This document shows positions 1 to 9,419 of a stretch of 64,000 nt of DNA, one piece after another (position 1 is the first letter of the stretch; each line of letters starts with the position of its first letter). The translations under genes were made by a program, and so were the position numbers. Under the pieces are notes generated by a model, which saw only the letters and a program-made list of their open reading frames with translations, made no database searches and was not told the origin of the DNA. Source of the DNA: Lentisphaeria bacterium (GTDB lineage: Bacteria; Verrucomicrobiota; Lentisphaeria; Victivallales; Victivallaceae); assembly GCA_017456285.1 (NCBI GenBank), contig JAFTJQ010000029.1, positions 1 through 64,000 on the forward strand, given 5' to 3'.

Positions 1-3
1 AAC

Positions 4-470
4 GGCTCGTAGACTGGATGCTTCGTCGCTTTCGCTCCTCTGCATGACGGCGACTTGATTTTGCAACGGCGGCAGAAATAAACCCATTTTGACGGACTGG
101 GCGGAAAATTTTAGATACGCTTGCTCCCAGGTCTCCCAGGCATCTCAGGCTTCCCATAATCATCGCCGCGACCAACGCACTTTCGACCTTTCAACGGATT
201 TTTTGAAAGCAGGTGTCGAGAGGCGAAAACTTTTTAACTTTTCTGCAATTTTGTCAAAAATTGCAGGAGGTTGAAAAAGTTGTTGCCTTCGCTCACGGAT
301 GTGAGGAAAAATTTTGAGATGTGAAAATTTGTAAAATTTTCGCATCTCTTTTGGTCAAGGTCGCTGACCTTGCGTAGGGGTGTGGGGGCGGCGTTAGTCC
401 CCACAAAAAAAACAATAACTTCGACCAACGCAGTCATGACCTGTCAACGGCAACTCCATGCCTCTATAGA
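4..470. repeat. Dispersed hairpin-rich repeat, copy A (no gene in 1-477)
   Basis: No supported gene lies here. Bases 4-49 are identical to 31234-31279, 55-76 match 31286-31307, and the stretch around 120-165 matches 31349-31395 with few differences. The later motif around 430-460 (cagtcatgacc, then caacggcaactc) recurs near 31407 and 31703. Hairpins seen: 316-348 (GAGATG paired with CATCTC around an A/T-rich inner stem), 357-371 (AAGGTC/GACCTT) and 382-404 (GTGGGG/CCCCAC). The small reading frames here are not conserved between the copies, so I treat the element as non-coding. The window edge cuts its left end. Confidence 0.75.
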
Positions 471-477
471 TAATTTT

Positions 478-1521
478 TTAATTTTGGGAGCGGATGAGGT
501 CGGATACTCTGACAATTTCCAATGCCTGCTCAAGTGTAATCGGAAATTTCTCGATACCTTTAATTGCTTTATACAATCTCCCGTAAATATCGGTCATTTT
601 TGCCCCATTTGACGGAGCAACGGGAATTGTTTTATTTATGTAATTAAGTTTAATTTCACCGCCGTATCCCGAAGTCCAAGCAGGAGATTCACTTTTTGCC
701 CCTTTCGGCGGAAGCGATTCACTTGGTTCAAGATAACTAATTTCAAACTCTTTTTCATTGTAGGAAACCAAACTCCCCCTGCTCCCGTAAACAGTATAGA
801 CAGGCGAAGCAATTCTGACGCAATCAGAGATTTCCAAATCAATAACACGTCCGTTTTCACCCCGAAAAATTACTTTCAAATGGTCTTCGGCATCACCTAA
901 AGTAACGGTATTTTTGAGGTCGCTCCAAATTTCTTTGATCGGACTTTGCATGAGAATAATTGCATGGTCAATCAAATGCGGGCCCCAATTATTCAACTGT
1001 CCGCCGTTACAAGCTTTGATTGTCTGCCAATCATTACGCAACTGAAAGCGGTGACGGCATAGCTTAACTTCATAGATTTCTCCTAAAATTCCGCTATCCA
1101 TAATCTCCAGCAGATGATTGAAAGCCGCCTCAAATCGCCGATTATGACGGATAAATATTTTATTCGGATATTTTGCTTCAAGTTCTTTTAGTTTCAATGC
1201 TTCGGCATAATTTACCCCGATCGGCTTCTCCAAAAATAGATACTTTCCTGCTTCAAGCACCATTTCCGCATGCTTGACATGCTCGCTTGAATAAGTTGCC
1301 ACGCTGACTAAATCAATATTTTCATCAGCCAGAAACTCTTTATAATCAGTATAACCCTTCGCTCCGGGATAGCGTTCAACTAATTTGTCGCTCCGCTCCT
1401 TAATTAAGTCGCACCCTGCAACGACCTCGAAAAATTCGGGAAATCGGTCTATTTCCGCCAAATGTCCGAGCCATCCTGACCGTCCGATTCCCCAAAGACC
1501 GATTTTTATTTTACCGCTCAT
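478..1521 (-). CDS. Gfo/Idh/MocA family oxidoreductase
   Basis: Probable NAD(P)-dependent sugar or sugar-acid dehydrogenase, 347 residues, a normal length for the family. The N-terminal Rossmann fold shows a G-x-G-x-x-G loop at residues 11-16 (GIGRSG). The family EKP signature is at about 98-100 (LEKPIG), and a D-x-x-x-x-H type catalytic region near 181-190 contains PHLIDHA. It is the last gene of the minus-strand uronate operon; its start overlaps the end of the upstream TIM-barrel gene by four bases, suggesting translational coupling. The substrate cannot be read from sequence. Neighbouring UxuA suggests hexuronate or modified-sugar metabolism (inference). Confidence 0.88.
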   Translation of the reverse strand: MSGKIKIGLWGIGRSGWLGHLAEIDRFPEFFEVVAGCDLIKERSDKLVERYPGAKGYTDYKEFLADENIDLVSVATYSSEHVKHAEMVLEAGKYLFLEKPIGVNYAEALKLKELEAKYPNKIFIRHNRRFEAAFNHLLEIMDSGILGEIYEVKLCRHRFQLRNDWQTIKACNGGQLNNWGPHLIDHAIILMQSPIKEIWSDLKNTVTLGDAEDHLKVIFRGENGRVIDLEISDCVRIASPVYTVYGSRGSLVSYNEKEFEISYLEPSESLPPKGAKSESPAWTSGYGGEIKLNYINKTIPVAPSNGAKMTDIYGRLYKAIKGIEKFPITLEQALEIVRVSDLIRSQN

Positions 1522-2285
1522 TTGATACCCATTTTAATCATATTGTCAAATGAAATTTTCATTGACTCAAAAATATCTCTCTCGCCGAAAGGCAAATCCT
1601 GCTCAACGACATAAATTTTTACGCCTGCTTCATCACAAGCTTTCAAAATTTCCTGCCAATCCAAATTGCCCTCGCCGACTTCGCAGAAAGTCGGATTGCC
1701 CTCGTAATGCACAAAATCCTTGAAGTGAATTACCGGCATACGATCAGCATATTTTCTAATCCAAGTTGCAGGACTGCCGCCACCTCTGGTAATCCAATGG
1801 ACATCGAGTTCTACCAACAACCGTGATGAATCGATCCGCTCATAAAGATTCTCAAGGAGAGTTTTTTTATTCGCCATTTTCGCAAACTCAAAATGGTGGT
1901 TATGGTAAGCGAATTTAATTCCGTTATCGGCTAAAGTTTTGCAGCCTGCATCCATGATTTTAACAAACTCTTCAAAGCCCTCTTCAGAATTATGGTATTC
2001 TTTTGGCATCATTCCCAAAGCAGCAAAATCGCAACCTAAAATACCCAGTTTATCAATCAAGCGATTAGGTTCCTGAACAGAAATAAACCCCTCATGGGTA
2101 CCGATACACTTAATACCGTGGTCGTCAAGTTGTTTGCGAATAACTGCAGGGTCTAATGACACACCTGATACTTGCACCTGTCGGTAACCGATTTTATAAA
2201 TTTTGTTCAGAGTTGCTGCCAAATCCTCTTCGGTTTTGCAATAATCTCTTAAATTAAATAAGGTTAAAGCAATTTTACTATCCAT
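1518..2285 (-). CDS. Sugar phosphate isomerase/epimerase (xylose isomerase-like TIM barrel)
   Basis: AP endonuclease 2/xylose isomerase-like TIM barrel of 255 residues. Metal-binding motifs typical of the family are visible: HNHHFEF at 128-134, ELDVHW at 159-164, HFKDF at 187-191, GEGNLDW at 204-210 and EQD at 228-230. Such proteins isomerise or epimerise keto-sugars, often as partners of Gfo/Idh oxidoreductases. Here the gene overlaps the following Gfo/Idh gene by four bases and lies 14 bases after the deacetylase gene, so the pair probably acts on one substrate. The substrate is unknown. Confidence 0.85.
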   Translation of the reverse strand: MDSKIALTLFNLRDYCKTEEDLAATLNKIYKIGYRQVQVSGVSLDPAVIRKQLDDHGIKCIGTHEGFISVQEPNRLIDKLGILGCDFAALGMMPKEYHNSEEGFEEFVKIMDAGCKTLADNGIKFAYHNHHFEFAKMANKKTLLENLYERIDSSRLLVELDVHWITRGGGSPATWIRKYADRMPVIHFKDFVHYEGNPTFCEVGEGNLDWQEILKACDEAGVKIYVVEQDLPFGERDIFESMKISFDNMIKMGIK

Positions 2286-2299
2286 TTTTCAAATATCCT

Positions 2300-2968
2300 C
2301 TATTTTTTTAATTTGACAATATCAACTACATTAATCCATTCAACTTCGGGATCTTCATTTAAGCGTTTGAGTTTATCCTCATATTCACGCCACATTTTCT
2401 CGTCCTCCATGAGTTCATAACTATGTCCCCAGAAATAGAAAACTCCTGATTTTTTAGCCTTTTCAAAAATATCCCAGAAGTTTTCATTCAAAACATGGCA
2501 GTTACTCGGAAGTGCCATAAAGTCATCACAATCAAGCACATTCTCCACATTTTCACAAGTTCTGCCATAGAGAAATCCTGCTTCACGAAGAAGTTTCATC
2601 GTTTCAGGAGTATATTTACCGCAGGGCCAAGCAAATCCGCAACATGGCTTCTGAAAGAGGTCTTCCAAAATATTTTTTGCTCCTACTGCTTGAGTTAAAA
2701 ATACTTTATCATCAACCTCTCCCGCATTGCAGTGATCCATGGTGTGCGAAGCAACTTCAAAACCATCAAAGACAGTTTTTATCTCATTCCAAGCAAGTCT
2801 GCCGGTAATATATCCCTTAAAATTCCACTGGTCAGTAATCCTCTCCTTTGCCTTATGACGGGCGGGATTCAAGTTAAAAGTCGCCTTGGCATTATATTTA
2901 CGGCATAACTCTGCAATTTTGACGTCATTTAATACTCCGTCATCCCAACATTGTGCTACTTTAATCAT
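2300..2968 (-). CDS. Polysaccharide deacetylase family protein
   Basis: NodB-like carbohydrate esterase 4 fold, 222 residues with no signal peptide, so probably cytoplasmic. The metal-binding set is recognisable: WDDG at residues 8-11 (catalytic and metal Asp) and SHTMDH at 74-79 (the paired His). A WPCGKY segment follows near 114. The usual role is metal-dependent removal of N- or O-acetyl groups from sugars. It sits ten bases downstream of a sialate O-acetylesterase gene in a uronate operon, which suggests deacylation of an imported, acetylated oligosaccharide (inference). Confidence 0.82.
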   Translation of the reverse strand: MIKVAQCWDDGVLNDVKIAELCRKYNAKATFNLNPARHKAKERITDQWNFKGYITGRLAWNEIKTVFDGFEVASHTMDHCNAGEVDDKVFLTQAVGAKNILEDLFQKPCCGFAWPCGKYTPETMKLLREAGFLYGRTCENVENVLDCDDFMALPSNCHVLNENFWDIFEKAKKSGVFYFWGHSYELMEDEKMWREYEDKLKRLNEDPEVEWINVVDIVKLKK

Positions 2969-2977
2969 ATTTTTCTC

Positions 2978-5032
2978 CTATTTTAACAGATAATCCGGCT
3001 TATCAGTTCTAAATGGACAAACCGGAAAACCCTCTTTATTGTACAAATTCAAATTATCCGCAAAAGCACAGAAAGCATAACGAACTTTGGTGGGTTTCTT
3101 GATTAAAGGCGAAGAAACTATCAAATCATTACCATTAACGATTTTCACCTCCGCAACTTGCCAATTTCCTGCATCATCACCGATAGCAAAACCATTAATT
3201 TTATTGCCATCAAAAGTAAAACCATTATCCGCATTTATGAAACTCAAGCGAATTTTATCCCCCTCAATTTTCATTGATTTGTAGTAAGGACTTGCCGTAA
3301 TGCCTTTTGCCCCGAATGATAACCGCATTGCTTCCATGGCTAAACGCTCTCCGATTTCAGCTTTGTTTGCGGGGTGAATATCGTATTGATCGCCTCTATC
3401 CATTGAAACTGCCATCCCGGTAAAAGGAACTCGCAAGGTTGCCTCCTGAACTTCACGAATATATGAGAAGCCATCGGCGGAAGCATACAATGGCTTAACT
3501 TGCATCCACGCATTTTCATCGACTCTTTGATCAGGCACATGTTTGCGGAATGCAGATAATTGCACGAAAATAAAGGGCATTTGGGGATTATTCCACCTGT
3601 CACGCCAGTTATTAATCAACATCGGAAATAATTTCATATAACGCACATAAGCCCCTGAATTTGCACATCCCTGATACCAAATTACGCCTCGAATCGGATA
3701 GACAGTCCACGGATTGACCATACCATTATAGAGAGTTGAATTCCATCTCAATTGTGCATCATTTAATGGTTGCGGACGAGAGCCGATTTTCGCCATATCA
3801 GCCACAAACTCCTGCTTAATTCGCCATTCACCTGATAAATCAATAGAATTTAACTTGTCAGCAGTAGTGATTTTCATTAGAGAACTATGCCCATTAAATC
3901 CCCCTGCTCCGAGGTAGTTATAGACTCTGCTTGCAATAACATTTTTGCCTTTTTTGACCAGTTCGGCAGGAATTTTGTAAACTCTCAAAGTCTGCCAATA
4001 CTCATTGTGGGTAATCTCAATTGACCCGACTTTAACACCGTTAAAATAAGTATCATCACAATCATCAATCGGCCCTAAATTCAAAATCAAATCTTTGCCG
4101 ACCATTTCATCAGGGATTTCGACCGTTTTGCGTACCCAGTTAATATCAGGTTGATTTGCAATCAATCCCGGCAAATTTACAACGTCCCAATTTCGGTCGT
4201 CAAAGTCAAAATTTTTCCAATCGGCACTTTTTTTAGTTGCTTCCAAGTTTGAATTATGGAATTTTGCCGCCCATATTTTAACACTTTTTAAATAGGAAAC
4301 TTCCCGTTCTTCCTTACTTAAATCATAGTTCACAAACTCTTCAATTGCAATTTTGTCATCCGCCGCAAAAAAAGCATCTTTGCTGATCCATGGTTCAATC
4401 AAAGTTCCGCTCCAAGGACATTGAATAATACCAACAGGCACTTTCAATTTCTGATGCAACGTTTTAGCAAAATAATAAGCAGTCGCACTGTAAGATGCTG
4501 CAGTTTCAGGTGAAATTACTTCCCAAATTGCATCTTTTTCCACCCTGTCGGCTTCTTCGCCATGCAGAACTTTTCGAGCAACCTTAACAAAACGGATTTG
4601 CGGCAAATCTGCCTTTGCCGCCTCCTCATCGCCTTTAAAACTCCGCCAAAAGGCTTGATTACTCCATAATGGCATCTCCATATTGGATTGACCTGAAGCA
4701 AAATAAACTTCCCCGATTAAGATATTTTTTAGTTTAATCTCATGATTTCGGCTGTCTGTAATTTTTAGCGTATATGCTTTGCCGTCAGCAGGCATTTTTG
4801 GAAAAATAAGTACAAATTCACCACTTTTGCCAACAATAGTTTCTACTTTCTGCCCGGCAAATTCGCCTGTAATTTTTTCACCGACAGCGGCGTATCCATA
4901 AATTTTTATCGGCACATCCCGCTGCAGAACCATATTATCTGAATAGATATTACGCAAAGCAAATTCTGCCATTACGTCGAATGATGACAAAAATACAAAC
5001 ACTGCAAATACGATTAAAAATTTTAATTTCAT
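2978..5032 (-). CDS. Sialate O-acetylesterase (SGNH hydrolase), secreted
   Basis: 684 residues with a clear Sec signal peptide (MKLKF followed by a hydrophobic core, cleavage near residue 22). The SGNH block I motif GQSNMEM is at 114-120, making Ser116 the likely nucleophile. Near the C-terminal third a DIHPANK segment supplies the Asp and His of the triad. Between them lies an inserted beta-sandwich-like segment (about 260-400). The family removes O-acetyl groups from sialic acid, and many homologues act on acetylated plant or algal polysaccharides. It is the only secreted product of the operon, which argues for an acetylated external substrate. Confidence 0.85.
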   Translation of the reverse strand: MKLKFLIVFAVFVFLSSFDVMAEFALRNIYSDNMVLQRDVPIKIYGYAAVGEKITGEFAGQKVETIVGKSGEFVLIFPKMPADGKAYTLKITDSRNHEIKLKNILIGEVYFASGQSNMEMPLWSNQAFWRSFKGDEEAAKADLPQIRFVKVARKVLHGEEADRVEKDAIWEVISPETAASYSATAYYFAKTLHQKLKVPVGIIQCPWSGTLIEPWISKDAFFAADDKIAIEEFVNYDLSKEEREVSYLKSVKIWAAKFHNSNLEATKKSADWKNFDFDDRNWDVVNLPGLIANQPDINWVRKTVEIPDEMVGKDLILNLGPIDDCDDTYFNGVKVGSIEITHNEYWQTLRVYKIPAELVKKGKNVIASRVYNYLGAGGFNGHSSLMKITTADKLNSIDLSGEWRIKQEFVADMAKIGSRPQPLNDAQLRWNSTLYNGMVNPWTVYPIRGVIWYQGCANSGAYVRYMKLFPMLINNWRDRWNNPQMPFIFVQLSAFRKHVPDQRVDENAWMQVKPLYASADGFSYIREVQEATLRVPFTGMAVSMDRGDQYDIHPANKAEIGERLAMEAMRLSFGAKGITASPYYKSMKIEGDKIRLSFINADNGFTFDGNKINGFAIGDDAGNWQVAEVKIVNGNDLIVSSPLIKKPTKVRYAFCAFADNLNLYNKEGFPVCPFRTDKPDYLLK

Positions 5033-5096
5033 ACTCTTATTTCTCCTAAATAGATTAATTTATAATTGGTAACTGCAAATAATATAATCTATTTTT

Positions 5097-6008
5097 TTAA
5101 AAATTCCAACCGCAATCACGCAAAAGTTTCTCAAATCGTTTACCGTATTCAATGTAACTATTGTAACTGATTGCAGCTTTATCTTCAGAGCGAGTTTCCG
5201 CATGATAAACAGAAGCAATATGAGGTTCTATCGAAAAACCGCCGTCATACCCGCTTTTGCGTAAGTCAATCACAATCGCACGCACATCACCCTCGCCGTC
5301 GCCTGCATAACAAAAATTACACTCCGGACGAGTTACTCCGTCTGCTTTCGGCAAAGCAGTACCATCCTTAATATGAATATAAGCAATAAACTCTTTAACA
5401 TTTTGATAAAATTCCCAAGATGACTGCAACGGATAGGGTTTTTCGCCGATCCAGCGATAGTTAAAAACGGGATTACCGGTATCAAAAATCAACTTCAAAT
5501 TCGGACTTTTTATATTTTCAAGCAACTTCAAAGTATGCTTAAATGATAATCCGCCGTAGTTCATGCAGTTTTCATGTCCGTAAATTATTCCAGCATCTTC
5601 ACAAATTTTTACAAGTTCATTCACTTTGGCAAAAATAATTTTTTCCAATTCAGGCGAATCAGGTTCTTCATCGGTCGGAGTTGCAAAACTCATACCGCGC
5701 AGCATTTTAATTCCAAGTTTCTGCATTCTCGGAATTGCATTAAGCAGTTCCATTTTACTTGCCTCAAAATCCTCCTGCTTGCGGGGGTGCTTTGCCCAAT
5801 TGGCAATGGCACTGCCGTAACAATTAATTTTAATTCCCGCCTCATTGAGTTGTGCAGAAACTTTTTCAAACTCCTCATCGCTCAAAGTTGCCAGATTTTT
5901 GCCGTTAATGCCTCTGGACTCAATGAATTTCCAGCCTAATTCTTGAGTAGCCTTTATTTGAACAGCCAAATCACCGCCTGCCTCATCAGCAAATCCAGTA
6001 AGAAACAT
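5097..6008 (-). CDS. Sugar phosphate isomerase/epimerase (TIM barrel)
   Basis: Second xylose isomerase-like TIM-barrel protein of the operon, 303 residues. Metal-ligand segments include GHENCMNYGG, LIFDTGNP, IHIKDG and GEGDVRA, and the C-terminal FSIEPH supplies the last acidic and His pair. It is clearly diverged from the 1518-2285 protein, so a different substrate is likely. It lies 18 bases after the 6027-7196 Gfo/Idh gene, again as an oxidoreductase and isomerase pair. An AGGA ribosome binding site precedes the ATG. Confidence 0.84.
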   Translation of the reverse strand: MFLTGFADEAGGDLAVQIKATQELGWKFIESRGINGKNLATLSDEEFEKVSAQLNEAGIKINCYGSAIANWAKHPRKQEDFEASKMELLNAIPRMQKLGIKMLRGMSFATPTDEEPDSPELEKIIFAKVNELVKICEDAGIIYGHENCMNYGGLSFKHTLKLLENIKSPNLKLIFDTGNPVFNYRWIGEKPYPLQSSWEFYQNVKEFIAYIHIKDGTALPKADGVTRPECNFCYAGDGEGDVRAIVIDLRKSGYDGGFSIEPHIASVYHAETRSEDKAAISYNSYIEYGKRFEKLLRDCGWNF

Positions 6009-6026
6009 AATATCCTCCTAAAGCAA

Positions 6027-7196
6027 TTAATGAAAAGAGTTAGCAAAACCTGAATTATCTGCATCTTGAACTACCGTTTTTTTCACATAACGGCTTGCCG
6101 CAATTAACTTCTCTAATTCAGCGGCAAAAACTTTTGAATCGATCGGCAATTCAATAGTTTTGTCCAGCAAACCAGAAAGCAGCATTGAATTTCCGAGTTC
6201 CAATCCTCTGATTCCCTCTTCCATCGGTGCAACCAAAGGAGTATCTTTCAAAATAGCATTAGCCACATTTTCAATAATCTGACGGTGTTTACTTACACGG
6301 TCATCGACAGCAGGGATTTCACACTTCCAGTTATCAGAAATTCCGAATGTTTTTTTAGTAGTTTTGCAGAAAGTCGAAGTTTCAACTTCATTGCGGATAA
6401 ACTCGATTTTGCCGTTTTCATAGACCAATCGACCCTTTTCGGCAGTAATTTCCAAGCGATTTGTTCCGGGCATTTCACCAGTAGAAGCGATAAAATTACC
6501 GACTTTGCCATCAGCATATTCCAAGTAAGCATTGACCTCATCTTCGACTTCGATGTCATGATATTTACCGAATTTAACCGCAGCACGAACCTTGCAGGGC
6601 AATCCAAAGAACCACTGCATCAAATCCAATTGATGCGGACACTGGTTGATCAAAACTCCGCCGCCCTCGCCTCGCCAGCTCGCACGCCAATCGCCTGAAT
6701 CATAATATTTCTGCGAACGGAACCAGTCAGTAATAATCCAATTGACACGAGTAATTTTGCCGAGTTCACCATTGTCAATTAACTTTTTAATTTTCTGGTG
6801 AGCAGGAATAATTCTCTGATTAAACATGAGTGATTTTTTCAAATTCGGATATTTTTTTGCCTCTGCAATCAAGCGTTCAGCCTCAAGTTTATGAACTGAA
6901 ATCGGTTTTTCTACAATGATGTGCTTGCCTGCTTCCATTGCTTTAATTGCCAAATCCACATGGTCATAATGCGGAACTGCAATTATCACCAAATCGACAT
7001 CGGCTTTAGCAAAAAATTCATCTGAATTTGTGAAGCAAGCAATATTTGCTCTAACTTTCTCATCAATGCGTTTAAAAGCATCTGGGTTAATATCACAAAC
7101 CGCAGTTACTTTACCATTTTTCATCTCTCCGATAAATTTAACGTGAGAAGAACCCATATTCCCAATACCGATAACACCAATTTTTACATAATCCAT
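6027..7196 (-). CDS. Gfo/Idh/MocA family oxidoreductase
   Basis: 389 residues, somewhat longer than the 478-1521 homologue. The Rossmann dinucleotide loop is GIGNMG near residue 10, EKPIS lies near 97, and CPHQLDLMQW near 190 is the usual catalytic His/Asp region. It begins two bases after the uxuA stop, so the two are probably translated together. That places it directly in hexuronate breakdown or in conversion of a modified uronate into a UxuA/UxuB substrate (inference). The exact reaction is unknown. Confidence 0.87.
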   Translation of the reverse strand: MDYVKIGVIGIGNMGSSHVKFIGEMKNGKVTAVCDINPDAFKRIDEKVRANIACFTNSDEFFAKADVDLVIIAVPHYDHVDLAIKAMEAGKHIIVEKPISVHKLEAERLIAEAKKYPNLKKSLMFNQRIIPAHQKIKKLIDNGELGKITRVNWIITDWFRSQKYYDSGDWRASWRGEGGGVLINQCPHQLDLMQWFFGLPCKVRAAVKFGKYHDIEVEDEVNAYLEYADGKVGNFIASTGEMPGTNRLEITAEKGRLVYENGKIEFIRNEVETSTFCKTTKKTFGISDNWKCEIPAVDDRVSKHRQIIENVANAILKDTPLVAPMEEGIRGLELGNSMLLSGLLDKTIELPIDSKVFAAELEKLIAASRYVKKTVVQDADNSGFANSFH

Positions 7197-7198
7197 AA

Positions 7199-8404
7199 TT
7201 ATTTATCCTCCATCATTTTCAAAATTGCATATTCAAGTCCGCGAATTTCCGCTAATCCCTTAAGTCTGCCGATTGCAGTATATCCGGGATTCGGGCATGC
7301 AGGTTTATTCAAATCATCAAGCATAGTATGTCCGTGGTCAGGACGGAAAGGAATCCGCCAATCCGCACGACCTGCTTTTTTGCGTCGAATCTGTTCTTTT
7401 ATAATTTCTTTGACCAAATTGTACATATCCACGCTTCCTTCAAGGTGATTAGCCTCAAAAAAATTACCTTTGCCGTCATGCTGGGTACTTCTTAAATGGA
7501 TAAATCCGACTCTATCGGCACACTCTTTGAACATCTCAACAATATTATTATCCAATCGACCGCTGAAACTGCCTGCACAAAAACAAATTCCATTTGCCGG
7601 AGAATCAACCATTTTCAACAGATTTCGGACATCATTAATGTCGCTGAAAATTCTCGGCAAGCCCAAAATCGAATAAGGTGGATCATCAGGGTGAATTACC
7701 ATAATGCAACCGACTTCCTCTGCAACGGGACAGACTTCTGAAAGGAAAAACTTGAGATTATTCTCCAAATCTTTTCGGCTTAAACTTTTGTATTTTGCCA
7801 ACATTGACTTGACATCATCGAGCGTTACTCCTTTGAATCCGGGGAAATTATCAATTAAATTAGAGGTAAATTTCGCCACTTCTTCTGGAGTCATGCTCTC
7901 ATAAAATTCTTTCGCCTCTGCGACCTTTTCAGGAGTATAATCACTCTCTGCACCCTCACGCTTGAGAATAAAAATTTCAAAAGCCGCAAATTGTGCCTGA
8001 TTAAAGTACAACGCCTCTGACCCGTCAGGGAGTTTATAACGTAAATCAGTTCTAATCCAATCAAGTACCGGCATAAAATTGTAGGTAATTACCTTAATTC
8101 CGCAAGCACCCAAGTTACGCAAACTTGTTTTGTAATTTTCAATATACTCCAAATAACGTCCGCTCGCAGTTTTAATATCTTCATGAACGGGCAAACTCTC
8201 AACTACACTCCAAACTAATCCTGCATCTTCAATGGTTTTCTGATGCTTTTTAATCTCTTCAATCGTCCAAACTTCCCCGTAAGGGATGTGGTGCAAACTT
8301 GAAACCACCCCCGTCGCCCCGGTCTGACGGACAAATGCCAACGGCACAGGATCTTTCTCCCCATACCAGCGAAAGGTCTGTTCCATATTATAAGATTCTT
8401 GCAT
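7199..8404 (-). CDS. uxuA: Mannonate dehydratase
   Basis: Converts D-mannonate to 2-keto-3-deoxygluconate (KDG) in glucuronate breakdown. At 401 residues the length is right for the UxuA family. Recognisable features are the N-terminal MEQTFRWYGEKDPVPL segment, the HPDDPPYSILGLPRI metal-site segment, FCAGSFSGR, and FIHLRSTQHDG followed by RPDHGHTM. I chose the long start. An internal Met (MEQTF, six codons later) is an alternative start. Its neighbour at 8423 is the matching mannonate oxidoreductase. UxaC and KdgK are not in the window. Confidence 0.93.
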   Translation of the reverse strand: MQESYNMEQTFRWYGEKDPVPLAFVRQTGATGVVSSLHHIPYGEVWTIEEIKKHQKTIEDAGLVWSVVESLPVHEDIKTASGRYLEYIENYKTSLRNLGACGIKVITYNFMPVLDWIRTDLRYKLPDGSEALYFNQAQFAAFEIFILKREGAESDYTPEKVAEAKEFYESMTPEEVAKFTSNLIDNFPGFKGVTLDDVKSMLAKYKSLSRKDLENNLKFFLSEVCPVAEEVGCIMVIHPDDPPYSILGLPRIFSDINDVRNLLKMVDSPANGICFCAGSFSGRLDNNIVEMFKECADRVGFIHLRSTQHDGKGNFFEANHLEGSVDMYNLVKEIIKEQIRRKKAGRADWRIPFRPDHGHTMLDDLNKPACPNPGYTAIGRLKGLAEIRGLEYAILKMMEDK

Positions 8405-8422
8405 AATTCAACTCCTTAAAAT

Positions 8423-9265
8423 TTACACGCCTGAAAATGCCGAAAATGCCCCGTCAACCGGCAAAACTATACCATTCACGAAACTTGCATCCTCATCGCA
8501 CAAAAAGAGTAATGCACCATTCAAATCCTCCGGCTTTCCGAATTTACCCATTGGAGTATGAGCGAGAATTGTCTCACCTCTCGGAGTCAAACTACCGTCG
8601 GCATTGGTCAAAAGTGTGCGATTTTGTTCAGTCAAAAAGAAGCCGGGAGCAATCGCATTTACCCTGATTCCGACCTTTGAAAAATGTACTGCCAGCCATT
8701 GAGTAAAGTTGCTGATTGCCGCTTTTGCTCCGCTGTAAGCAGGAATTTTGGTAAGCGGAGTAAAAGCATTCATGCTTGAAATATTGATGACACAGCCTGA
8801 CTTTTTTTCTGCCATTTTTCTGCAAAATGCCTGACATGTAAGCAGTGTTCCCAAGAAATTCAAATTAAATACAAATCCAACCCCTGCCATGTCAAGGTCA
8901 AAAAATGTGGTAACGCCCTCAACTTGATTCTGTAAATCCTCCGCAAAAAGATACTCCTTGCTGGTTGTTCCTTTAGGATTATTGCCCCCTGCTCCATTGA
9001 CCAAAATATCACAAACTCCGAAAGTTTCTGAAACAATTTTTTCGGCATTTTTCAAACTCTCGATATCTAAAACATTCGCACTTACGGCAATTGCTTTGCC
9101 GCCTGATGCATTAATTTCATCCGCAACCTTTTGAGCTGCTTCTAATTTCAAGTCAAGTATTGCGACACTCGCCCCTGAATTTGCCAATGCTTTAGCCATG
9201 ACACTGCATAAAATTCCGCCGCCCCCGGTAACAACGGCAACTTTGTTTGTTAAATTACTTTTCAT
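8423..9265 (-). CDS. SDR family oxidoreductase, probable D-mannonate oxidoreductase (fructuronate reductase)
   Basis: Short-chain dehydrogenase of 280 residues. The cofactor loop GGGGILC is at about 15-21, NGAGG lies near 90, and the catalytic Ser (INISSMN) precedes Y-S-G-A-K near 170-180. It closely resembles SDR-type fructuronate reductases, which replace UxuB in many bacteria and are encoded next to uxuA; that pairing is exactly what is seen here. It is the first gene of the operon and faces the GntR gene. The likely promoter has its -10 (TATATT) at 9307-9312 on this strand, about 35 bases upstream of the ATG. Confidence 0.85.
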   Translation of the reverse strand: MKSNLTNKVAVVTGGGGILCSVMAKALANSGASVAILDLKLEAAQKVADEINASGGKAIAVSANVLDIESLKNAEKIVSETFGVCDILVNGAGGNNPKGTTSKEYLFAEDLQNQVEGVTTFFDLDMAGVGFVFNLNFLGTLLTCQAFCRKMAEKKSGCVINISSMNAFTPLTKIPAYSGAKAAISNFTQWLAVHFSKVGIRVNAIAPGFFLTEQNRTLLTNADGSLTPRGETILAHTPMGKFGKPEDLNGALLFLCDEDASFVNGIVLPVDGAFSAFSGV

Positions 9266-9306
9266 TAAAAACCTCCATTTTTCAACTTGTAAAAACTTTA
9301 TGTAAT

Positions 9307-9330
9307 AATATAATTACTAATTATTTATTT
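9307..9330 (-). promoter_or_regulatory. Probable -10 region of the uronate operon
   Basis: On the minus strand TATATT spans 9312-9307, about 40 bases before the SDR start codon. The -35 (TCGCAA, about 17 bases upstream) is weak, which fits a promoter needing an activator or relief of repression. An ACTTGTA element at 9285-9291 lies inside the predicted leader and resembles the half-site of the repeats near the GntR gene. Confidence 0.4.
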
Positions 9331-9364
9331 TGCGAATATTTTTTTGGTTTTTTTATACAAAAAG

Positions 9365-9377
9365 TTGTATTCTTGTA
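9365..9377 (+). promoter_or_regulatory. Candidate GntR operator, upstream copy
   Basis: TTGTATTCTTGTA, identical to the copy at 9428-9440. The two are 63 bp apart, about six helical turns, so they face the same side of the DNA. This copy lies between the divergent promoters. Confidence 0.55.
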
Positions 9378-9419
9378 CTTTCAAGTGTAAAAATTTATCG
9401 TTTTTTTTGTAAAAATGAC

